This document shows, in pieces, positions 30,791 to 41,271 of a stretch of DNA of 64,000 bases (within the stretch, counting starts at the first letter, position 1; the number at the start of each line of letters is the position of its first letter). The notes beneath the pieces were generated by a model. It did not search any database, was not told where the DNA came from, and saw only the letters and a list, made by a program, of their open reading frames with translations. The position numbers and the translations under genes were made by a program. The stretch is from Rhodocyclaceae bacterium (GTDB lineage Bacteria; Pseudomonadota; Gammaproteobacteria; Burkholderiales; Rhodocyclaceae), in contig JAGTRP010000004.1 of assembly GCA_018261935.1 (NCBI GenBank), positions 124,001 through 188,000 of the forward strand, in the 5' to 3' direction.

Positions 30791-33094
30791 TTGTCTAATT
30801 CCCGCCTGGCGTTGCGCCTTGTCGCCTATCCAGCCCTCGTCGTCGTCGGCCTCGCCGCCATCGGCGTTGCCCTTGCTCTGATTGTACTGGCGCTGTCCTA
30901 CCCCAACCTGCCCTCCCTCGAGGTGCTGACCGACTATCGCCCCAAGATTCCCCTGCGGGTTTATTCGTCCGACGGCTACCTGATCGGCGAATTCGGCGAG
31001 GAGCGGCGAGCCGTGGTCGGCATCAATGATGTCCCTGCCGTCATGAAGCACGCCATCCTGGCGGCGGAAGACGAACGTTTCTATCAGCATGGCGGCGTCG
31101 ATACCCTCGGCATCCTGCGCGCTGCGGTTGTCAACTTCGTCGGCGGGGGAAAGAAGCAAGGCGCCTCCACCATTACCCAGCAGGTTGCCCGCAATTTTTT
31201 CCTCTCCGGCGAGAAGACGTACACCCGCAAACTGTACGAAGTGCTGCTCTCCTTCAAGATCGAAAAGAATCTGTCGAAAGACCAGATTCTGGAACTCTAC
31301 ATCAACCAGATCTACCTCGGCCAACGCGCCTACGGCTTCGCCGCCGCCGCCCAGATCTATTTCGGCAAGCCCCTCAAGGACATCTCCATTGCCGAAGCAG
31401 CCATGCTGGCCGGGCTGCCGAAAGCGCCATCCGCCTACAATCCGGTCGTCAATCCTAAGCGCGCAAAAATCCGCCAGCAATACGTGCTAAGACGGATGCG
31501 GGAACTCGACTTCATCAACGATCAGCAATTCGAAGCCGCCAACAAGGAAATCCTGGTGGTCAAGCGGGAATTTTCCGACTATCCGGTCCATGCCGAATAT
31601 GTCGCTGAGATGGCCAGGCAGATTACTGCCGAACGTTTCCCCGAAGATGTTTATTCCCGGGGACTGAAGGTTTACACGAGCATCCGGAAGGATGAGCAGG
31701 AGGCCGCCTATGCCAGCCTGCGGCGAGGTGTCATGGACTATGACCGCCGCCACGGCTATCGCGGCGCCGAAGCCTACCTGGACATGACGGACATCACTTC
31801 CGACCAGGACGAGACCATCGACGAGGCCCTGCACGAGATGCCGGAGGCCGGCGATCTTGTCCCTGGCCTGGTACTGTCCGCCGAGGCCAAGCAAGTGCGG
31901 GTTTACAAGCGCGGCGGAGAAATCCTCAACCTGGCCGGGGATGTCATCAAGTTCGCCGCCCGCATGCTGGACGACAAGGCGCCCCCCAACAAGCGACTGC
32001 GGCGCGGCGCCCTCATCCGGGTGCAAAAAGATGACAAGGGCCAGTGGCAAATCGCCCAACTGCCCGAAGTCGAATCAGCCTTCATCGCCGTGGATCCCAA
32101 GGATGGCGCCATCCGGGCCCTGGTGGGAGGTTTCGACTTCAACCGCAACAAGTTCAATCACGCCACCCAGGCCTGGCGGCAGCCGGGCTCGAGCTTCAAG
32201 CCATTCATTTATTCCGCCGCCCTCGAGAAAGGGTTCAGCCCGAACAGCGTCATTGCCGACGAGCCTATCGTAATCTCCGCCAGCCAGACCGGTTCCCAGG
32301 CCTGGGAACCCCACAACTACGACGGCAAGTATGAAGGGCCGATGAAGATGCGCACCGCCCTGGCCAAGTCCAAGAACATGGTGTCCATCCGCATCCTGCA
32401 GACCATCGGTACCCAGTACGCCCAGGATTATGCGGGCCGTTTCGGCTTCGATCCCGAAAAACACCCGCCCTACCTGACCATGGCCCTCGGCGCCGGCTCG
32501 GTAACGCCCTGGCAGATGGTGACGGCCTATTCGGTCTTCGCCAACGGCGGCTATCGCATCCAGCCCTACGTGGTGAAGGAAATCCGCGACGAGAAGGGGC
32601 AGGTATTGGCCCAGTCGTCCCAGGTGCAGGCCGGCGACGAGTCCATCCGCGCCATCGACCCCCGCAATGCCTTCCTCATGGATTCCATGCTGCGGGATGT
32701 CACCATCTACGGCACCGCCGCCAAGGCTTCGGTGGCCTTGAAGCGCCACGACCTGGCAGGCAAGACCGGCACCACCAATGAATATGTGGATGCCTGGTTC
32801 TGCGGCTATCAGGCCACCGTCACCGGTTGCGCCTGGATCGGCTTTGACCAGCCCAAGAAACTGGGGGACAAGGAAACCGGCGGCGCCGCCGCCCTTCCGA
32901 TCTGGCTCGGCTACATGAACAGGGCCCTCAAGGACACGCCCCAAACTTTACCCGAAGTACCGGAGGGCCTCGTCGCCACCGGCAACGGCAGCTACATCTA
33001 CGTCGAGAACGCGGCCAGGGAGCCGAATCCCGAAGAGGCGCAGGCGGACAGCCCCCTGCCCACGCCGGAACCGAACGCGCCGCCCTCCGACTGA
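30791..33094 (+). CDS. ponA: Penicillin-binding protein 1A (bifunctional transglycosylase/transpeptidase)
   Basis: About 767 residues. One N-terminal membrane helix is followed by the GT51 glycosyltransferase domain with AAEDERFYQHGGVD (catalytic glutamate), GASTITQQVARN and a KxxEIxLxNxxxxG-like region (DQILELYINQIYLG). An OB-like insert comes next, then the transpeptidase domain with SSFK (active serine), SKN and KTGTT. It polymerises and crosslinks peptidoglycan outside the inner membrane. The start is uncertain: no ATG lies near the N-terminus and no good Shine-Dalgarno is visible. TTG at 30791 is taken because it is the first candidate downstream of the TATAAT. Divergent from pilM. Confidence 0.93.
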   Translation: MSNSRLALRLVAYPALVVVGLAAIGVALALIVLALSYPNLPSLEVLTDYRPKIPLRVYSSDGYLIGEFGEERRAVVGINDVPAVMKHAILAAEDERFYQHGGVDTLGILRAAVVNFVGGGKKQGASTITQQVARNFFLSGEKTYTRKLYEVLLSFKIEKNLSKDQILELYINQIYLGQRAYGFAAAAQIYFGKPLKDISIAEAAMLAGLPKAPSAYNPVVNPKRAKIRQQYVLRRMRELDFINDQQFEAANKEILVVKREFSDYPVHAEYVAEMARQITAERFPEDVYSRGLKVYTSIRKDEQEAAYASLRRGVMDYDRRHGYRGAEAYLDMTDITSDQDETIDEALHEMPEAGDLVPGLVLSAEAKQVRVYKRGGEILNLAGDVIKFAARMLDDKAPPNKRLRRGALIRVQKDDKGQWQIAQLPEVESAFIAVDPKDGAIRALVGGFDFNRNKFNHATQAWRQPGSSFKPFIYSAALEKGFSPNSVIADEPIVISASQTGSQAWEPHNYDGKYEGPMKMRTALAKSKNMVSIRILQTIGTQYAQDYAGRFGFDPEKHPPYLTMALGAGSVTPWQMVTAYSVFANGGYRIQPYVVKEIRDEKGQVLAQSSQVQAGDESIRAIDPRNAFLMDSMLRDVTIYGTAAKASVALKRHDLAGKTGTTNEYVDAWFCGYQATVTGCAWIGFDQPKKLGDKETGGAAALPIWLGYMNRALKDTPQTLPEVPEGLVATGNGSYIYVENAAREPNPEEAQADSPLPTPEPNAPPSD

Positions 33095-33097
33095 CCG

Positions 33098-33415
33098 TCA
33101 GTCAAGTTCGATGGCATCGCCGGCCTGCTGGCTGGCGATGCGGGACAACTTGGCCATCAGTTCTTCGTTGTCGCGGCTATCCCGCCAGGCGCTGCCGTCC
33201 CAGCGGAAATGAAAGCCGCCGGACCGGGCGGCGACCCAGATTTCCCTGGCGACGCCGTGACGGTTCACGATGACCTTGCTGCCATCCTCGAATTCGATTT
33301 CCAGTACGCCCCCGGGCTGGACCTCGAAATCCAGATCGGCGCCGCTTTTCTCCACAGCCGCCTCGATGCGGGCCAGGGCCGCGTCCGCCAAGGCGTTGAA
33401 TTCCTTATCGTCCAT
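33098..33415 (-). CDS. cyaY: Iron-sulfur cluster assembly protein CyaY (frataxin)
   Basis: 105 residues of the frataxin fold. An acidic first helix (MDDKEFNALADAAL) is followed by beta-strands with GGVLEIEFEDGSKVIVN and the conserved tryptophans in EIWVAARSGG and FHFRWDG. It binds iron and modulates cysteine desulfurase IscS. The gene converges on ponA with three bases between stops and is divergent from lptM/lysA, a common betaproteobacterial order. Confidence 0.94.
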   Translation of the reverse strand: MDDKEFNALADAALARIEAAVEKSGADLDFEVQPGGVLEIEFEDGSKVIVNRHGVAREIWVAARSGGFHFRWDGSAWRDSRDNEELMAKLSRIASQQAGDAIELD

Positions 33416-33457
33416 GGTGTGCTACCATCCCGCAATTTACTGGCCGGTTCGTCATCA

Positions 33458-33637
33458 ATGTCCAAATATCTCATCGTACTGCTGGCCGCCAGCCTCTCGG
33501 CCTGCGGCATGAAGGGTTCCCTGGAACTGCCGCCCGGACCGCCGCCGGAACCTCTCCTCGGCAACGCAAAATCGGCCAAACCTGCCGAGCCCGCGGCCAA
33601 GGATGTTAGCACGGACAAGAATCGAAGCTCCAAATGA
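33458..33637 (+). CDS. lptM: LPS translocon maturation chaperone LptM (YifL-like small lipoprotein)
   Basis: 59 residues with a lipoprotein signal (SLSAC, Cys16). The CGMKGSLELPP segment after the cysteine is the hallmark of the YifL/LptM family. A short proline/alanine-rich tail follows. LptM helps oxidative maturation of the LptD-LptE complex in the outer membrane. It overlaps lysA by four bases, the conserved context of this family. Confidence 0.85.
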   Translation: MSKYLIVLLAASLSACGMKGSLELPPGPPPEPLLGNAKSAKPAEPAAKDVSTDKNRSSK

Positions 33638-34896
33638 ACCCGTTCGCACAAAAAAGCGGCGTCCTCCACGCCGAATCCACTCCCCTGCCGGAAATCGCCC
33701 GCCAGTTCGGCACCCCGGCCTACGTCTATTCCCGCACCGCCCTGGAAGGCGCCCTGCAGGAATTCCAGCAGGTCCTCGCCGGCCACCCCGCTGGCGCAGA
33801 TGCCCTCGTCTGCTACGCCGCAAAAGCCAATTCCAACCTCGCCATCCTCAATCTCTTCGCCCGCCTGGGCGCTGGTTTCGATATCGTCTCCGGCGGTGAA
33901 TTGCAGCGCGTTCTGGCGGCGGGAGCCGATGCGGGGAAAATCGTCTTCTCCGGTGTCGGCAAGACTGCCGCGGAAATGCGGCTCGCCCTGGAGGCGGGCA
34001 TCTTCTGCTTCAACATCGAATCCGCCCCTGAACTGGAACGGCTCAACGAGGTAGCGGGCCAGGTCGGAAAGAAGGCTCCGGTCAGCCTGCGGGTCAACCC
34101 CAACGTCGATCCCAAGACCCACCCCTACATTTCCACCGGCCTCAAGGAAGCCAAGTTCGGTGTCGCCTACGACGACGCCCGGGCCCTCTATCGCCGGGCG
34201 GCCGACCTGCAGCACATCGAGGTGGCCGGCATCGATTGCCACATCGGCTCCCAGCTTCTCGACCCGGCCCCCTTCACCGAAGCCCTGGACCGCATCCTGG
34301 CCCTGGTGGATCAACTGGCTGCCGACGGCATCGGCATCCACCACCTGGACCTGGGGGGCGGCCTCGGCATCCGCTACCGGGAGGGAGACGAACAGCCTTC
34401 CGTTGCCTCCTACCTGACCCCCCTCCTGGACAAGCTCACCGGCCGCGGCCTCAAGGTGGTCCTGGAACCGGGCCGCCGCCTGGTCGGGAACGCCGGGCTC
34501 CTGTTGACCCGGGTGGAGTACCTGAAGCCCGGCGAGGGCAAGAATTTCGCCATCATCGACGCCGCCATGAACGACCTCATGCGGCCGGCTCTCTACGAAG
34601 CCTGGCACGACATCCTGCCGGTGGCGCCGCGCCCGGGGCCGGGGGCGACCTACGACGTGGTGGGCCCGGTCTGCGAATCCGGTGACTTCCTGGGCCAGGG
34701 CCGCTCCCTTGCCCTGGAGCCCGGCGACCTGCTGGCGGTCATGTCGGCCGGGGCCTACGGCATGGCCATGAGTTCCAATTACAACACCCGCCCCCGCGCC
34801 GCCGAAATCATGGTGGACGGCGAGCGGACGCACCTCATCCGGCGCCGGGAAACCGTCGAAGAACTCTACGCCACCGAACGGATACTGCCTGCATGA
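33634..34896 (+). CDS. lysA: Diaminopimelate decarboxylase
   Basis: 420 residues. The PLP-binding lysine lies in CYAAKANSN (about residue 67). HIGSQ, the phosphate-binding LDLGGGLGIRY, the EPGR motif and the active-site CESGDF all match fold-III decarboxylases. It makes L-lysine from meso-DAP, the last step of the pathway that dapF (50.2 kb) also serves. Overlaps with lptM upstream and with the efflux adaptor downstream are four bases each. Confidence 0.97.
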   Translation: MNPFAQKSGVLHAESTPLPEIARQFGTPAYVYSRTALEGALQEFQQVLAGHPAGADALVCYAAKANSNLAILNLFARLGAGFDIVSGGELQRVLAAGADAGKIVFSGVGKTAAEMRLALEAGIFCFNIESAPELERLNEVAGQVGKKAPVSLRVNPNVDPKTHPYISTGLKEAKFGVAYDDARALYRRAADLQHIEVAGIDCHIGSQLLDPAPFTEALDRILALVDQLAADGIGIHHLDLGGGLGIRYREGDEQPSVASYLTPLLDKLTGRGLKVVLEPGRRLVGNAGLLLTRVEYLKPGEGKNFAIIDAAMNDLMRPALYEAWHDILPVAPRPGPGATYDVVGPVCESGDFLGQGRSLALEPGDLLAVMSAGAYGMAMSSNYNTRPRAAEIMVDGERTHLIRRRETVEELYATERILPA

Positions 34897-35999
34897 ACCG
34901 CCTAGCCCTTCTTTTCCTCGCCACATTCCTTGTCGCCGCCTGCGGTGAAAAACCGGCGGAAAAGAAGGGGGCTCCTCCCATCCTGGTCACCACCACCCAG
35001 GTCAAGGTCGCCAGCCTGGAGAATACCGAACGCACCCTGGGATTCCTCGAAGCGGTGATGGATCCCAAAATCGCCGCCGAAGTCGCCGGCCGGGTGATTG
35101 CCATCGAGGCCCGGGGCGGCCAGGCGGTCAGGAAGGGGCAGCTCCTGGCCCGCATCGACCCCACCGACGTGGGCAACCAGGCGAATGCCGACAGCGCCGA
35201 AGCGGCCCGCCTGGAGGCCCTGCTGGCCCAGCAGGAGCGCCTGGTGGCGCGGCAGACCGAACTGGTCAGCAAGAATTTCATTTCGCGAAATGCCCTGGAC
35301 GATGTCACCGCCCAGCGCGACGCCCTGAAAAACCAGCTGACCGCCGCCCGCTCCCGGAGTGCCATGTCCCGGGACAACATCGGCAAGACCCGGGTCCTCG
35401 CCCCCTTCGACGGCGTCATCGAGACCCAGGTCGCCAGCGTCGGCGACTACGTCAAGGTCGGAGACCCCCTCTTCCGCCTGATTTCCAATCGCCGCCTGCG
35501 GGCCAACCTGCCTTTCCCCGAGAGCACCGCCTCCCGTCTGAAAGCCGGCATGGCTGTGCGCATCAGCAGCCCGCTCATCCCCGACGCGCCGATCACCGGC
35601 GTCCTCGAGGATATCCGCCCCACGGTCCTGGAAGGCAGCCGGGCAGTCGAGGCCATTGCCCGCTTCGACAACCCGGGCGCCTTGAAGGGCGGCGGCTCGG
35701 TTGACGCCATCGTCATCACCGGGCGCAAGGAAGACACTCTCCTGGTTCCCGAGCAATCGGTGGTGCTGCGCCCGGCGGGCAAGGTGGTCTACGTCGTCAC
35801 CGGCGGCAAGGCCCAGCAGCGGGTAGTGGAAACCGGCAGCAAGCAGGGCGGCCAGATCGAACTGCTGAAGGGGTTGCAAGGGGGCGAGACCATCGCCCTC
35901 GACGGGGCAGGATTCCTGACCGACGGCGCCCCCGTCACGGTGAAGGAGCCGACTGCCGGCCAGGCAAAGCCCGCCACGCCGCCCGGGCCCGCCAAATGA
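34893..35999 (+). CDS. RND efflux periplasmic adaptor (membrane fusion) lipoprotein
   Basis: 368 residues with a lipobox (LVAAC, Cys near 17). A biotinyl-lipoyl half-motif (AEVAGRVIAIEARGGQ), an alpha-hairpin with long A/Q/E-rich helices (about 95-150), the second lipoyl half (VLAPFDGVIE) and beta-barrel domains follow in the usual order. It connects the inner-membrane RND pump to a TolC-type channel. No outer-membrane channel gene is adjacent, so it probably shares one encoded elsewhere. Substrate unknown. Confidence 0.9.
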   Translation: MNRLALLFLATFLVAACGEKPAEKKGAPPILVTTTQVKVASLENTERTLGFLEAVMDPKIAAEVAGRVIAIEARGGQAVRKGQLLARIDPTDVGNQANADSAEAARLEALLAQQERLVARQTELVSKNFISRNALDDVTAQRDALKNQLTAARSRSAMSRDNIGKTRVLAPFDGVIETQVASVGDYVKVGDPLFRLISNRRLRANLPFPESTASRLKAGMAVRISSPLIPDAPITGVLEDIRPTVLEGSRAVEAIARFDNPGALKGGGSVDAIVITGRKEDTLLVPEQSVVLRPAGKVVYVVTGGKAQQRVVETGSKQGGQIELLKGLQGGETIALDGAGFLTDGAPVTVKEPTAGQAKPATPPGPAK

Positions 36000-38900
36000 C
36001 CCTGCCCGAGCTATCCATCAAGCGCCACGTCCTGGCGTGGATGCTGAGCGCCCTCCTGGTGCTCTTCGGCATCATCAGCTACGGGCGTATCGGCATGGAC
36101 CGCTACCCCTACATCGAATTTCCGGTGGTCTCGGTCACGACGGCCCTGAAAGGCGCCAATCCGGACATCGTCGATGCCTCGATCACCAACATCATCGAAA
36201 GCTCGGTGAACTCCACCCCCGGCATCGAGCATATCCAGTCCACTTCATCCCCCGGCATCTCCGTCATCAACATCACCTTCAGCCTGGAAAAGAAAGTCGA
36301 CGTGGCCTTCAACGAGGTCCAGGCCAAGGTAAACCAGGTGCTGCGCCGGCTTCCCAAGGACGTGGACCCGCCCGTCGTCGCCAAGGTGGAAACCAATGCC
36401 CAGCCCATCATGTGGCTCGCCCTCCAGGGGGACCGCACCCAGCAGCAGCTCAACCAGTACGCCATCAATATCCTCAAGAAGCGCCTCGAGACTATCGACG
36501 GCGTCGGCGAAGTCCGCCTCGGCGGACGTCGGGACCGCACTCTCCGGGTCGAGCTGATCCCCGCCCGCATGGCGGCCCTGGGAGTCACAGCCCAGGACAT
36601 CACCGATGCCTTCAACAAGGAGCATGTCCAGCTGGCCGGCGGCTTCGTGGTGGGCGAGAAGACCGAAAACCTGGTCAAGCTCGACCTCGAATTCCATACC
36701 CTCGACAGCCTGAAACAGATGGTGGTGGCCTGGAAAGGCTCCGCCCCCGTCAAGCTGGAGGACGTCGCCGAAGTCATCGACGGCCTCACCGACAACCGCC
36801 AGCTCGCCCGCTTCAATGGCAAGACGACCATCGGCCTGGGCATCGTCAAGATCGCCAACACCAACACCGTCGCCATCGTGGACAAGGTGAAGGCGAAGAT
36901 CGACGAAGAGCTGCGGCCCCAGCTGCCGCCGGGGGTGGAGCTGCATGTGGTATCCAACGATGCCGTCTTCATCCTGGAAATCGTCAACGCCCTCAAGGAG
37001 CACCTGCTGGAAGGGACGCTGCTGGCCGCCCTGGTGGTCTGGCTTTTCCTGCTGTCGGTGCGCTCCACCATCATCATTTCCCTGGCCATCCCGGTGTCCC
37101 TCATGGGCGCCATCGCGGTCATCTACTTCTTCGGCTACACCCTCAATTCCCTGACCCTCCTCGGCCTGCTGCTCCTCATCGGCGTCGTGGTAGATGACGC
37201 CATCGTGGTCCTGGAGAACATCTTCCGCCACCGGGAGGAACTGGACTCGGACCCGATGTCGGCCGCCATCAACGGCTCCAACGAGGTGGTCTTCGCCGTC
37301 ATCGCAGCCACCTTGTCCCTGGTCTCCATCTTCGCCCCGGTGATTTTCATGAGCGGCATCATCGGCCAGTTCTTCCGCTCCTTCGCCGTGGTGGTCACCT
37401 TCGGCGTCCTGGTATCCCTCTTCGTTTCCCTCACCCTGACCCCGATGCTCTGTTCCCGCTTTCTCACCATGCGGGAAAAGGGGCATCACCGTAGCCGCGT
37501 CCATGCCGCCATCGAAGGTGGCTTCCAGCGTCTGGACCGCTTCTACCGGGGCCTGCTGGAGCGGGCCCTCACCCATCGCTGGACGGTGGTACTGCTCACC
37601 ATCCTCACGGTGGCATCGAGCGGCTTCTTCTTCGCCGGCGTCGGCAAGACCTTCGCCCCGGAGCAGGACGAGGGCCGCTTCCTGGTCTATCTGCGGGCGC
37701 CCCTGGGTTCATCCATCGACTACACCGACTCCCGCCTGAGGATGGTGGAAGCCGTGCTGAAAGGCCACAAGGAAGTGGTCACCGAATTCGCCCTTATCGG
37801 CCTGGGTTCCGCCGGCCAGGTGAACCAGGGCACCGTGGTGGCCCGCATGTCTCCCCGGGAGGAGCGCACCATCAGCCAGCAGGAAATCCTGCCGATACTG
37901 CGCAAGGAACTGGCCCAGATCCCCGGCGCCCGGGTCTTTGCCAGTCCTTATTCCATGGTCCAGGGGCAACGGGGCGAGCCCCTGCAGTTCGTGCTGACCG
38001 GCGAGAATCTCTCGGAAGTGGGCCGACTGACGAGGGAATTGCAGGGCAAGCTGGCCGCCGAACCCGGACTCGGCGGGCGCGTCGACACCGATCTCCAACT
38101 GGATCTGCCCCAACTGGTATTCCAGCCCGACCGGCTGCGCATCGCCTCGGCCAATCTCTCCACCAACGACGTGGCCCTGGCCATCAACATGCTGACCGGC
38201 GGCGTCGACATCGCCAAATACAACGACGAGCCGGGGGATGGCCAGCGCTACGATATCCGCGTCAAGGGCAAGGAAGGTGAATTCGCCCAGCCCGCCGATC
38301 TCGCCAAGATCTGGCTCAGGAACCGGGACGGCAAGCTGGTGCGCCTGGATTCGGTGGCCGGCTTCCAGGAAACCCTGGGCCCCGCCGTCATCGGCCGCTT
38401 CGACCTGCAATACGCCGCCACCTTCTTCGCCACCCCGACCGTCCCCCTGGGCCAAGCGGTGGAAAAGGTGAAGACAGCCGCCGCCGACCTGCCCCCCGGC
38501 TACCAGGTGAAGCTCATCGGCCAGGCCGAGGAATTCGGCAAGACCGCCAAATACATGGTCTTCGCCTTCACCCTGGCCCTGGTGCTCCTCTACATGGTCC
38601 TGGCCAGCCAGTTCGATTCCTTCCTGCAGCCCTTCATCGTCATGCTGGCCCAGCCCCTGGCCATCATCGGGGGCGTCGCCGCCCTGTGGGCGACGGGGCA
38701 GACCCTCAACATCTATTCCATGATCGGCCTGGTGCTCCTCATCGGCCTGGTGGCCAAGAACTCCATCCTGCTGGTGGACCTCACCAACCAGCGCCGGGGG
38801 GGAGGCATGGGGATCGATGCCGCCCTGCGGGAAGCCTGTCCCATCCGCATGCGGCCGGTTCTCATGACTTCGGCCACCGTCATCCTGGCCCTCTTCCCCG

Positions 38901-39085
38901 CCGCCCTGGGACTGGGCGCCGGGTCGGAGACCAACCAGCCCCTGGCCATCGCGGTCATCGGCGGCATGGTGTCTTCCACCCTGCTCACCCTGGTAGTGGT
39001 GCCTTCCGTCTACTCCCTGGTGGAAGGCTGGCTGGCCCGCCGCGCCTTACAGCGCCAGGGCAAGAGCCAGGGGCAGGAAAGCTAG
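35996..39085 (+). CDS. RND multidrug efflux inner-membrane transporter (HAE1/AcrB-like)
   Basis: 1029 residues in the AcrB-type layout: twelve membrane helices and two large periplasmic loops. The start resembles class members (LSIKRHVLAWML, with GMDRYPYIEFPVV). TM4 carries GVVVDDAIVVLENI with the two proton-relay aspartates, and TM10 carries IGLVAKNSILLVD. This is a proton-driven exporter working with the adaptor encoded four bases upstream. Its last 39 bases overlap the 3' end of the convergent AEC transporter gene. Substrate cannot be told. Confidence 0.93.
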   Translation: MTLPELSIKRHVLAWMLSALLVLFGIISYGRIGMDRYPYIEFPVVSVTTALKGANPDIVDASITNIIESSVNSTPGIEHIQSTSSPGISVINITFSLEKKVDVAFNEVQAKVNQVLRRLPKDVDPPVVAKVETNAQPIMWLALQGDRTQQQLNQYAINILKKRLETIDGVGEVRLGGRRDRTLRVELIPARMAALGVTAQDITDAFNKEHVQLAGGFVVGEKTENLVKLDLEFHTLDSLKQMVVAWKGSAPVKLEDVAEVIDGLTDNRQLARFNGKTTIGLGIVKIANTNTVAIVDKVKAKIDEELRPQLPPGVELHVVSNDAVFILEIVNALKEHLLEGTLLAALVVWLFLLSVRSTIIISLAIPVSLMGAIAVIYFFGYTLNSLTLLGLLLLIGVVVDDAIVVLENIFRHREELDSDPMSAAINGSNEVVFAVIAATLSLVSIFAPVIFMSGIIGQFFRSFAVVVTFGVLVSLFVSLTLTPMLCSRFLTMREKGHHRSRVHAAIEGGFQRLDRFYRGLLERALTHRWTVVLLTILTVASSGFFFAGVGKTFAPEQDEGRFLVYLRAPLGSSIDYTDSRLRMVEAVLKGHKEVVTEFALIGLGSAGQVNQGTVVARMSPREERTISQQEILPILRKELAQIPGARVFASPYSMVQGQRGEPLQFVLTGENLSEVGRLTRELQGKLAAEPGLGGRVDTDLQLDLPQLVFQPDRLRIASANLSTNDVALAINMLTGGVDIAKYNDEPGDGQRYDIRVKGKEGEFAQPADLAKIWLRNRDGKLVRLDSVAGFQETLGPAVIGRFDLQYAATFFATPTVPLGQAVEKVKTAAADLPPGYQVKLIGQAEEFGKTAKYMVFAFTLALVLLYMVLASQFDSFLQPFIVMLAQPLAIIGGVAALWATGQTLNIYSMIGLVLLIGLVAKNSILLVDLTNQRRGGGMGIDAALREACPIRMRPVLMTSATVILALFPAALGLGAGSETNQPLAIAVIGGMVSSTLLTLVVVPSVYSLVEGWLARRALQRQGKSQGQES

Positions 39086-39934
39086 GGCCGCCAGATTACC
39101 GACGAGGACGATGGAAGCGACCTGCTCCGGTTCCTGGCGGTAGCGTTCGGCAAAAAGGAAGTTGAGGACGGCCGGCGGCAGGGCGCCGAAAACCAGCAGC
39201 ATGGCTGCCTCCCGGGCCGCCAGCCCGAGAGTCCAGGCCACTACCCAGGCCAGGGCCATCCCGGCCAGGGGCCGCAGCACAGCGCCCGCCACGGCCACCT
39301 TGGAGTCCCCGAAGGAAACATCGGTCATCCGTACCCCCAGGGCGAACAGCAGCAGGGGAATCGATACGTCGCCCAGCATCTTGATGGCGATCACCGCCGG
39401 CTGCCAAAGCTCCACCTTCAAGGCCGCCACGATCAGGCCGGCAATGGCGGCGGCCACCACGGGCACCCGCCACAGGGACAGCAGCCGGGCCTGGGAATCG
39501 AGCATCCGGGCGCCCAGGGAGAAATGCAGGGTGTTCTCCACCATGAAGAGAATCACGGCCGCCGGCAGGGCCGCTTCGCCCCAGGTCAGCACGGCCACCG
39601 GCAGGCCGATGTTGCCGGAATTGTTGAACATCATGGGCGGCACGAAGGTCCGCCACTGCACCCCGAGCATTCGGGCCACCGGCCAGGCGATCAGCCCGCT
39701 GCCCAGCAGCACCGCCAGCCCGCCGGCGGCCAGGGGGCCGAAAGCTGCCAGGTCGAAGGGTTTTCCGGCCATGGCACCGAATACCAGAGCCGGGACGAAG
39801 ACATCCATGTTGACCCGGTTGGCCACCGCCATTTCCGGCTTGTGGCGGCGGCCATAAAAATAGCCGGCCGCCACAATGGCCAGAATGGGGAACAGGATGG
39901 TGGTGATGCGGACGAAAAGTCCGTCGCCGCTCAC
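39047..39934 (-). CDS. AEC-family (auxin efflux carrier-like) transporter
   Basis: 295 residues with about ten membrane helices in two five-helix halves. Family-typical prolines and asparagines occur in [13 protein letters not shown] (about residues 103-115) and in the matching second half. Bacterial AEC proteins move malonate, malate or other organic acids; the substrate here is open. The start codon overlaps the hslU stop (ATGA), so it is the last gene of the hslV-hslU transcript. Confidence 0.88.
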   Translation of the reverse strand: MSGDGLFVRITTILFPILAIVAAGYFYGRRHKPEMAVANRVNMDVFVPALVFGAMAGKPFDLAAFGPLAAGGLAVLLGSGLIAWPVARMLGVQWRTFVPPMMFNNSGNIGLPVAVLTWGEAALPAAVILFMVENTLHFSLGARMLDSQARLLSLWRVPVVAAAIAGLIVAALKVELWQPAVIAIKMLGDVSIPLLLFALGVRMTDVSFGDSKVAVAGAVLRPLAGMALAWVVAWTLGLAAREAAMLLVFGALPPAVLNFLFAERYRQEPEQVASIVLVGNLAALAFLPLALALAL

Positions 39935-41271
39935 AGGACGTAGCGGGACAGGTCTTCGTCTCCCGCCAGGCCGGACAGGCGCGCATCCACGTAGGCACCG
40001 TCGACATTGACGGTGGCCTTCTGGCCGGACTTGCCGGCCTCGAAGGAGACTTCCTCCAGCAGCTTTTCCATGACCGTGTAGAGCCGCCGGGCACCGATGT
40101 TCTCGGTCTTCTCGTTCACCTGGTACGCGATCTCGGCCAGGCGCCGGATGCCGTCCTCGGCGAAGGCCACCTCCACCCCTTCGGTCTCCAGCAGGGCCTG
40201 GTACTGACGGGTCAGGCAGGCGTCGGTCTGGGTGAGGATGCGCTCGAAGTCCGCCACCGACAGGGAATCCAGTTCCACCCGGATGGGGAAGCGGCCCTGG
40301 AGTTCCGGAATAAGATCCGAGGGCTTGGCGAGATGGAAGGCGCCGGAAGCGATGAATAGGATGTGATCGGTCTTGATCATGCCGTACTTGGTGGAGATCG
40401 TGGTGCCCTCCACCAGGGGCAGCAGGTCGCGCTGCACGCCCTGACGGGAGACATCGGCCCCCTGGCCCTCGGAACGGCTGGCGATCTTGTCGAGCTCGTC
40501 CAGGAAGACGATGCCGTTCTGCTCGACGTTCTTCACCGCCTCCACCTTGACGTCATCGTCGTTGACCAGCTTGGCGGCTTCCTCGTCGATGAGGAGCTTT
40601 CTTGCCTCGCTGACCTTCAGCTTGCGCGACTTCTTGCGGCCATTGCCGAGATTCTGGAACATGCCCTGGATCTGCTGGGTCAGCTCCTCCATGCCCGGGG
40701 GCGCAAAAATTTCCGCCTGCATGCTCGGCAGGGTGACTTCGATGTCCACTTCCTTGTCGTCGAAATCGCCTTCCCGCAATTTCTTGCGGAATTTCTGCCG
40801 GGTCGCGCCGTCCTCGCTCTGGGTCGTTCCCTCGGCGAAGAAGCCGGGGCTGCGGGCGGGGGGCAGCAGGATGTCGAGGATGCGGTCCTCGGCCGCATCC
40901 TCGGCCCGGGAGCGCACTCCCTTCATGGCCTGTTCCCGGTGGTTCTTGATGGCAATTTCCACCAGGTCGCGGATGATGGTATCCACGTCCCGGCCGACAT
41001 AGCCCACTTCGGTGAACTTGGTCGCCTCGATCTTAATGAAGGGGGCATTGGCCAGGCGAGCCAGCCGCCGGGCGATCTCGGTCTTGCCAACGCCGGTGGG
41101 ACCGATCATCAGGATATTCTTGGGGGTGATCTCCTGGCGCAGGGGCTCTGCCACCTGGGCCCGCCGCCAGCGGTTGCGCAGGGCGATGGCGACGGCCTTC
41201 TTGGCCTTGCCCTGGCCGACGATATGCTTGTCCAGCTCGTGGACGATTTCCGGAGGGGTCATCGCCGTCAT
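39931..41271 (-). CDS. hslU: ATP-dependent protease ATPase subunit HslU
   Basis: 446 residues, AAA+ unfoldase. N-terminal [15 protein letters not shown], Walker [10 protein letters not shown] (about 57-65), pore motif GYVGRDV, Walker [13 protein letters not shown], sensor-2 region and a C-terminal tail that docks into HslV. It unfolds substrates and feeds them to HslV. The intermediate domain (about 110-240) is intact. Overlaps hslV by four bases. Confidence 0.97.
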   Translation of the reverse strand: MTAMTPPEIVHELDKHIVGQGKAKKAVAIALRNRWRRAQVAEPLRQEITPKNILMIGPTGVGKTEIARRLARLANAPFIKIEATKFTEVGYVGRDVDTIIRDLVEIAIKNHREQAMKGVRSRAEDAAEDRILDILLPPARSPGFFAEGTTQSEDGATRQKFRKKLREGDFDDKEVDIEVTLPSMQAEIFAPPGMEELTQQIQGMFQNLGNGRKKSRKLKVSEARKLLIDEEAAKLVNDDDVKVEAVKNVEQNGIVFLDELDKIASRSEGQGADVSRQGVQRDLLPLVEGTTISTKYGMIKTDHILFIASGAFHLAKPSDLIPELQGRFPIRVELDSLSVADFERILTQTDACLTRQYQALLETEGVEVAFAEDGIRRLAEIAYQVNEKTENIGARRLYTVMEKLLEEVSFEAGKSGQKATVNVDGAYVDARLSGLAGDEDLSRYVL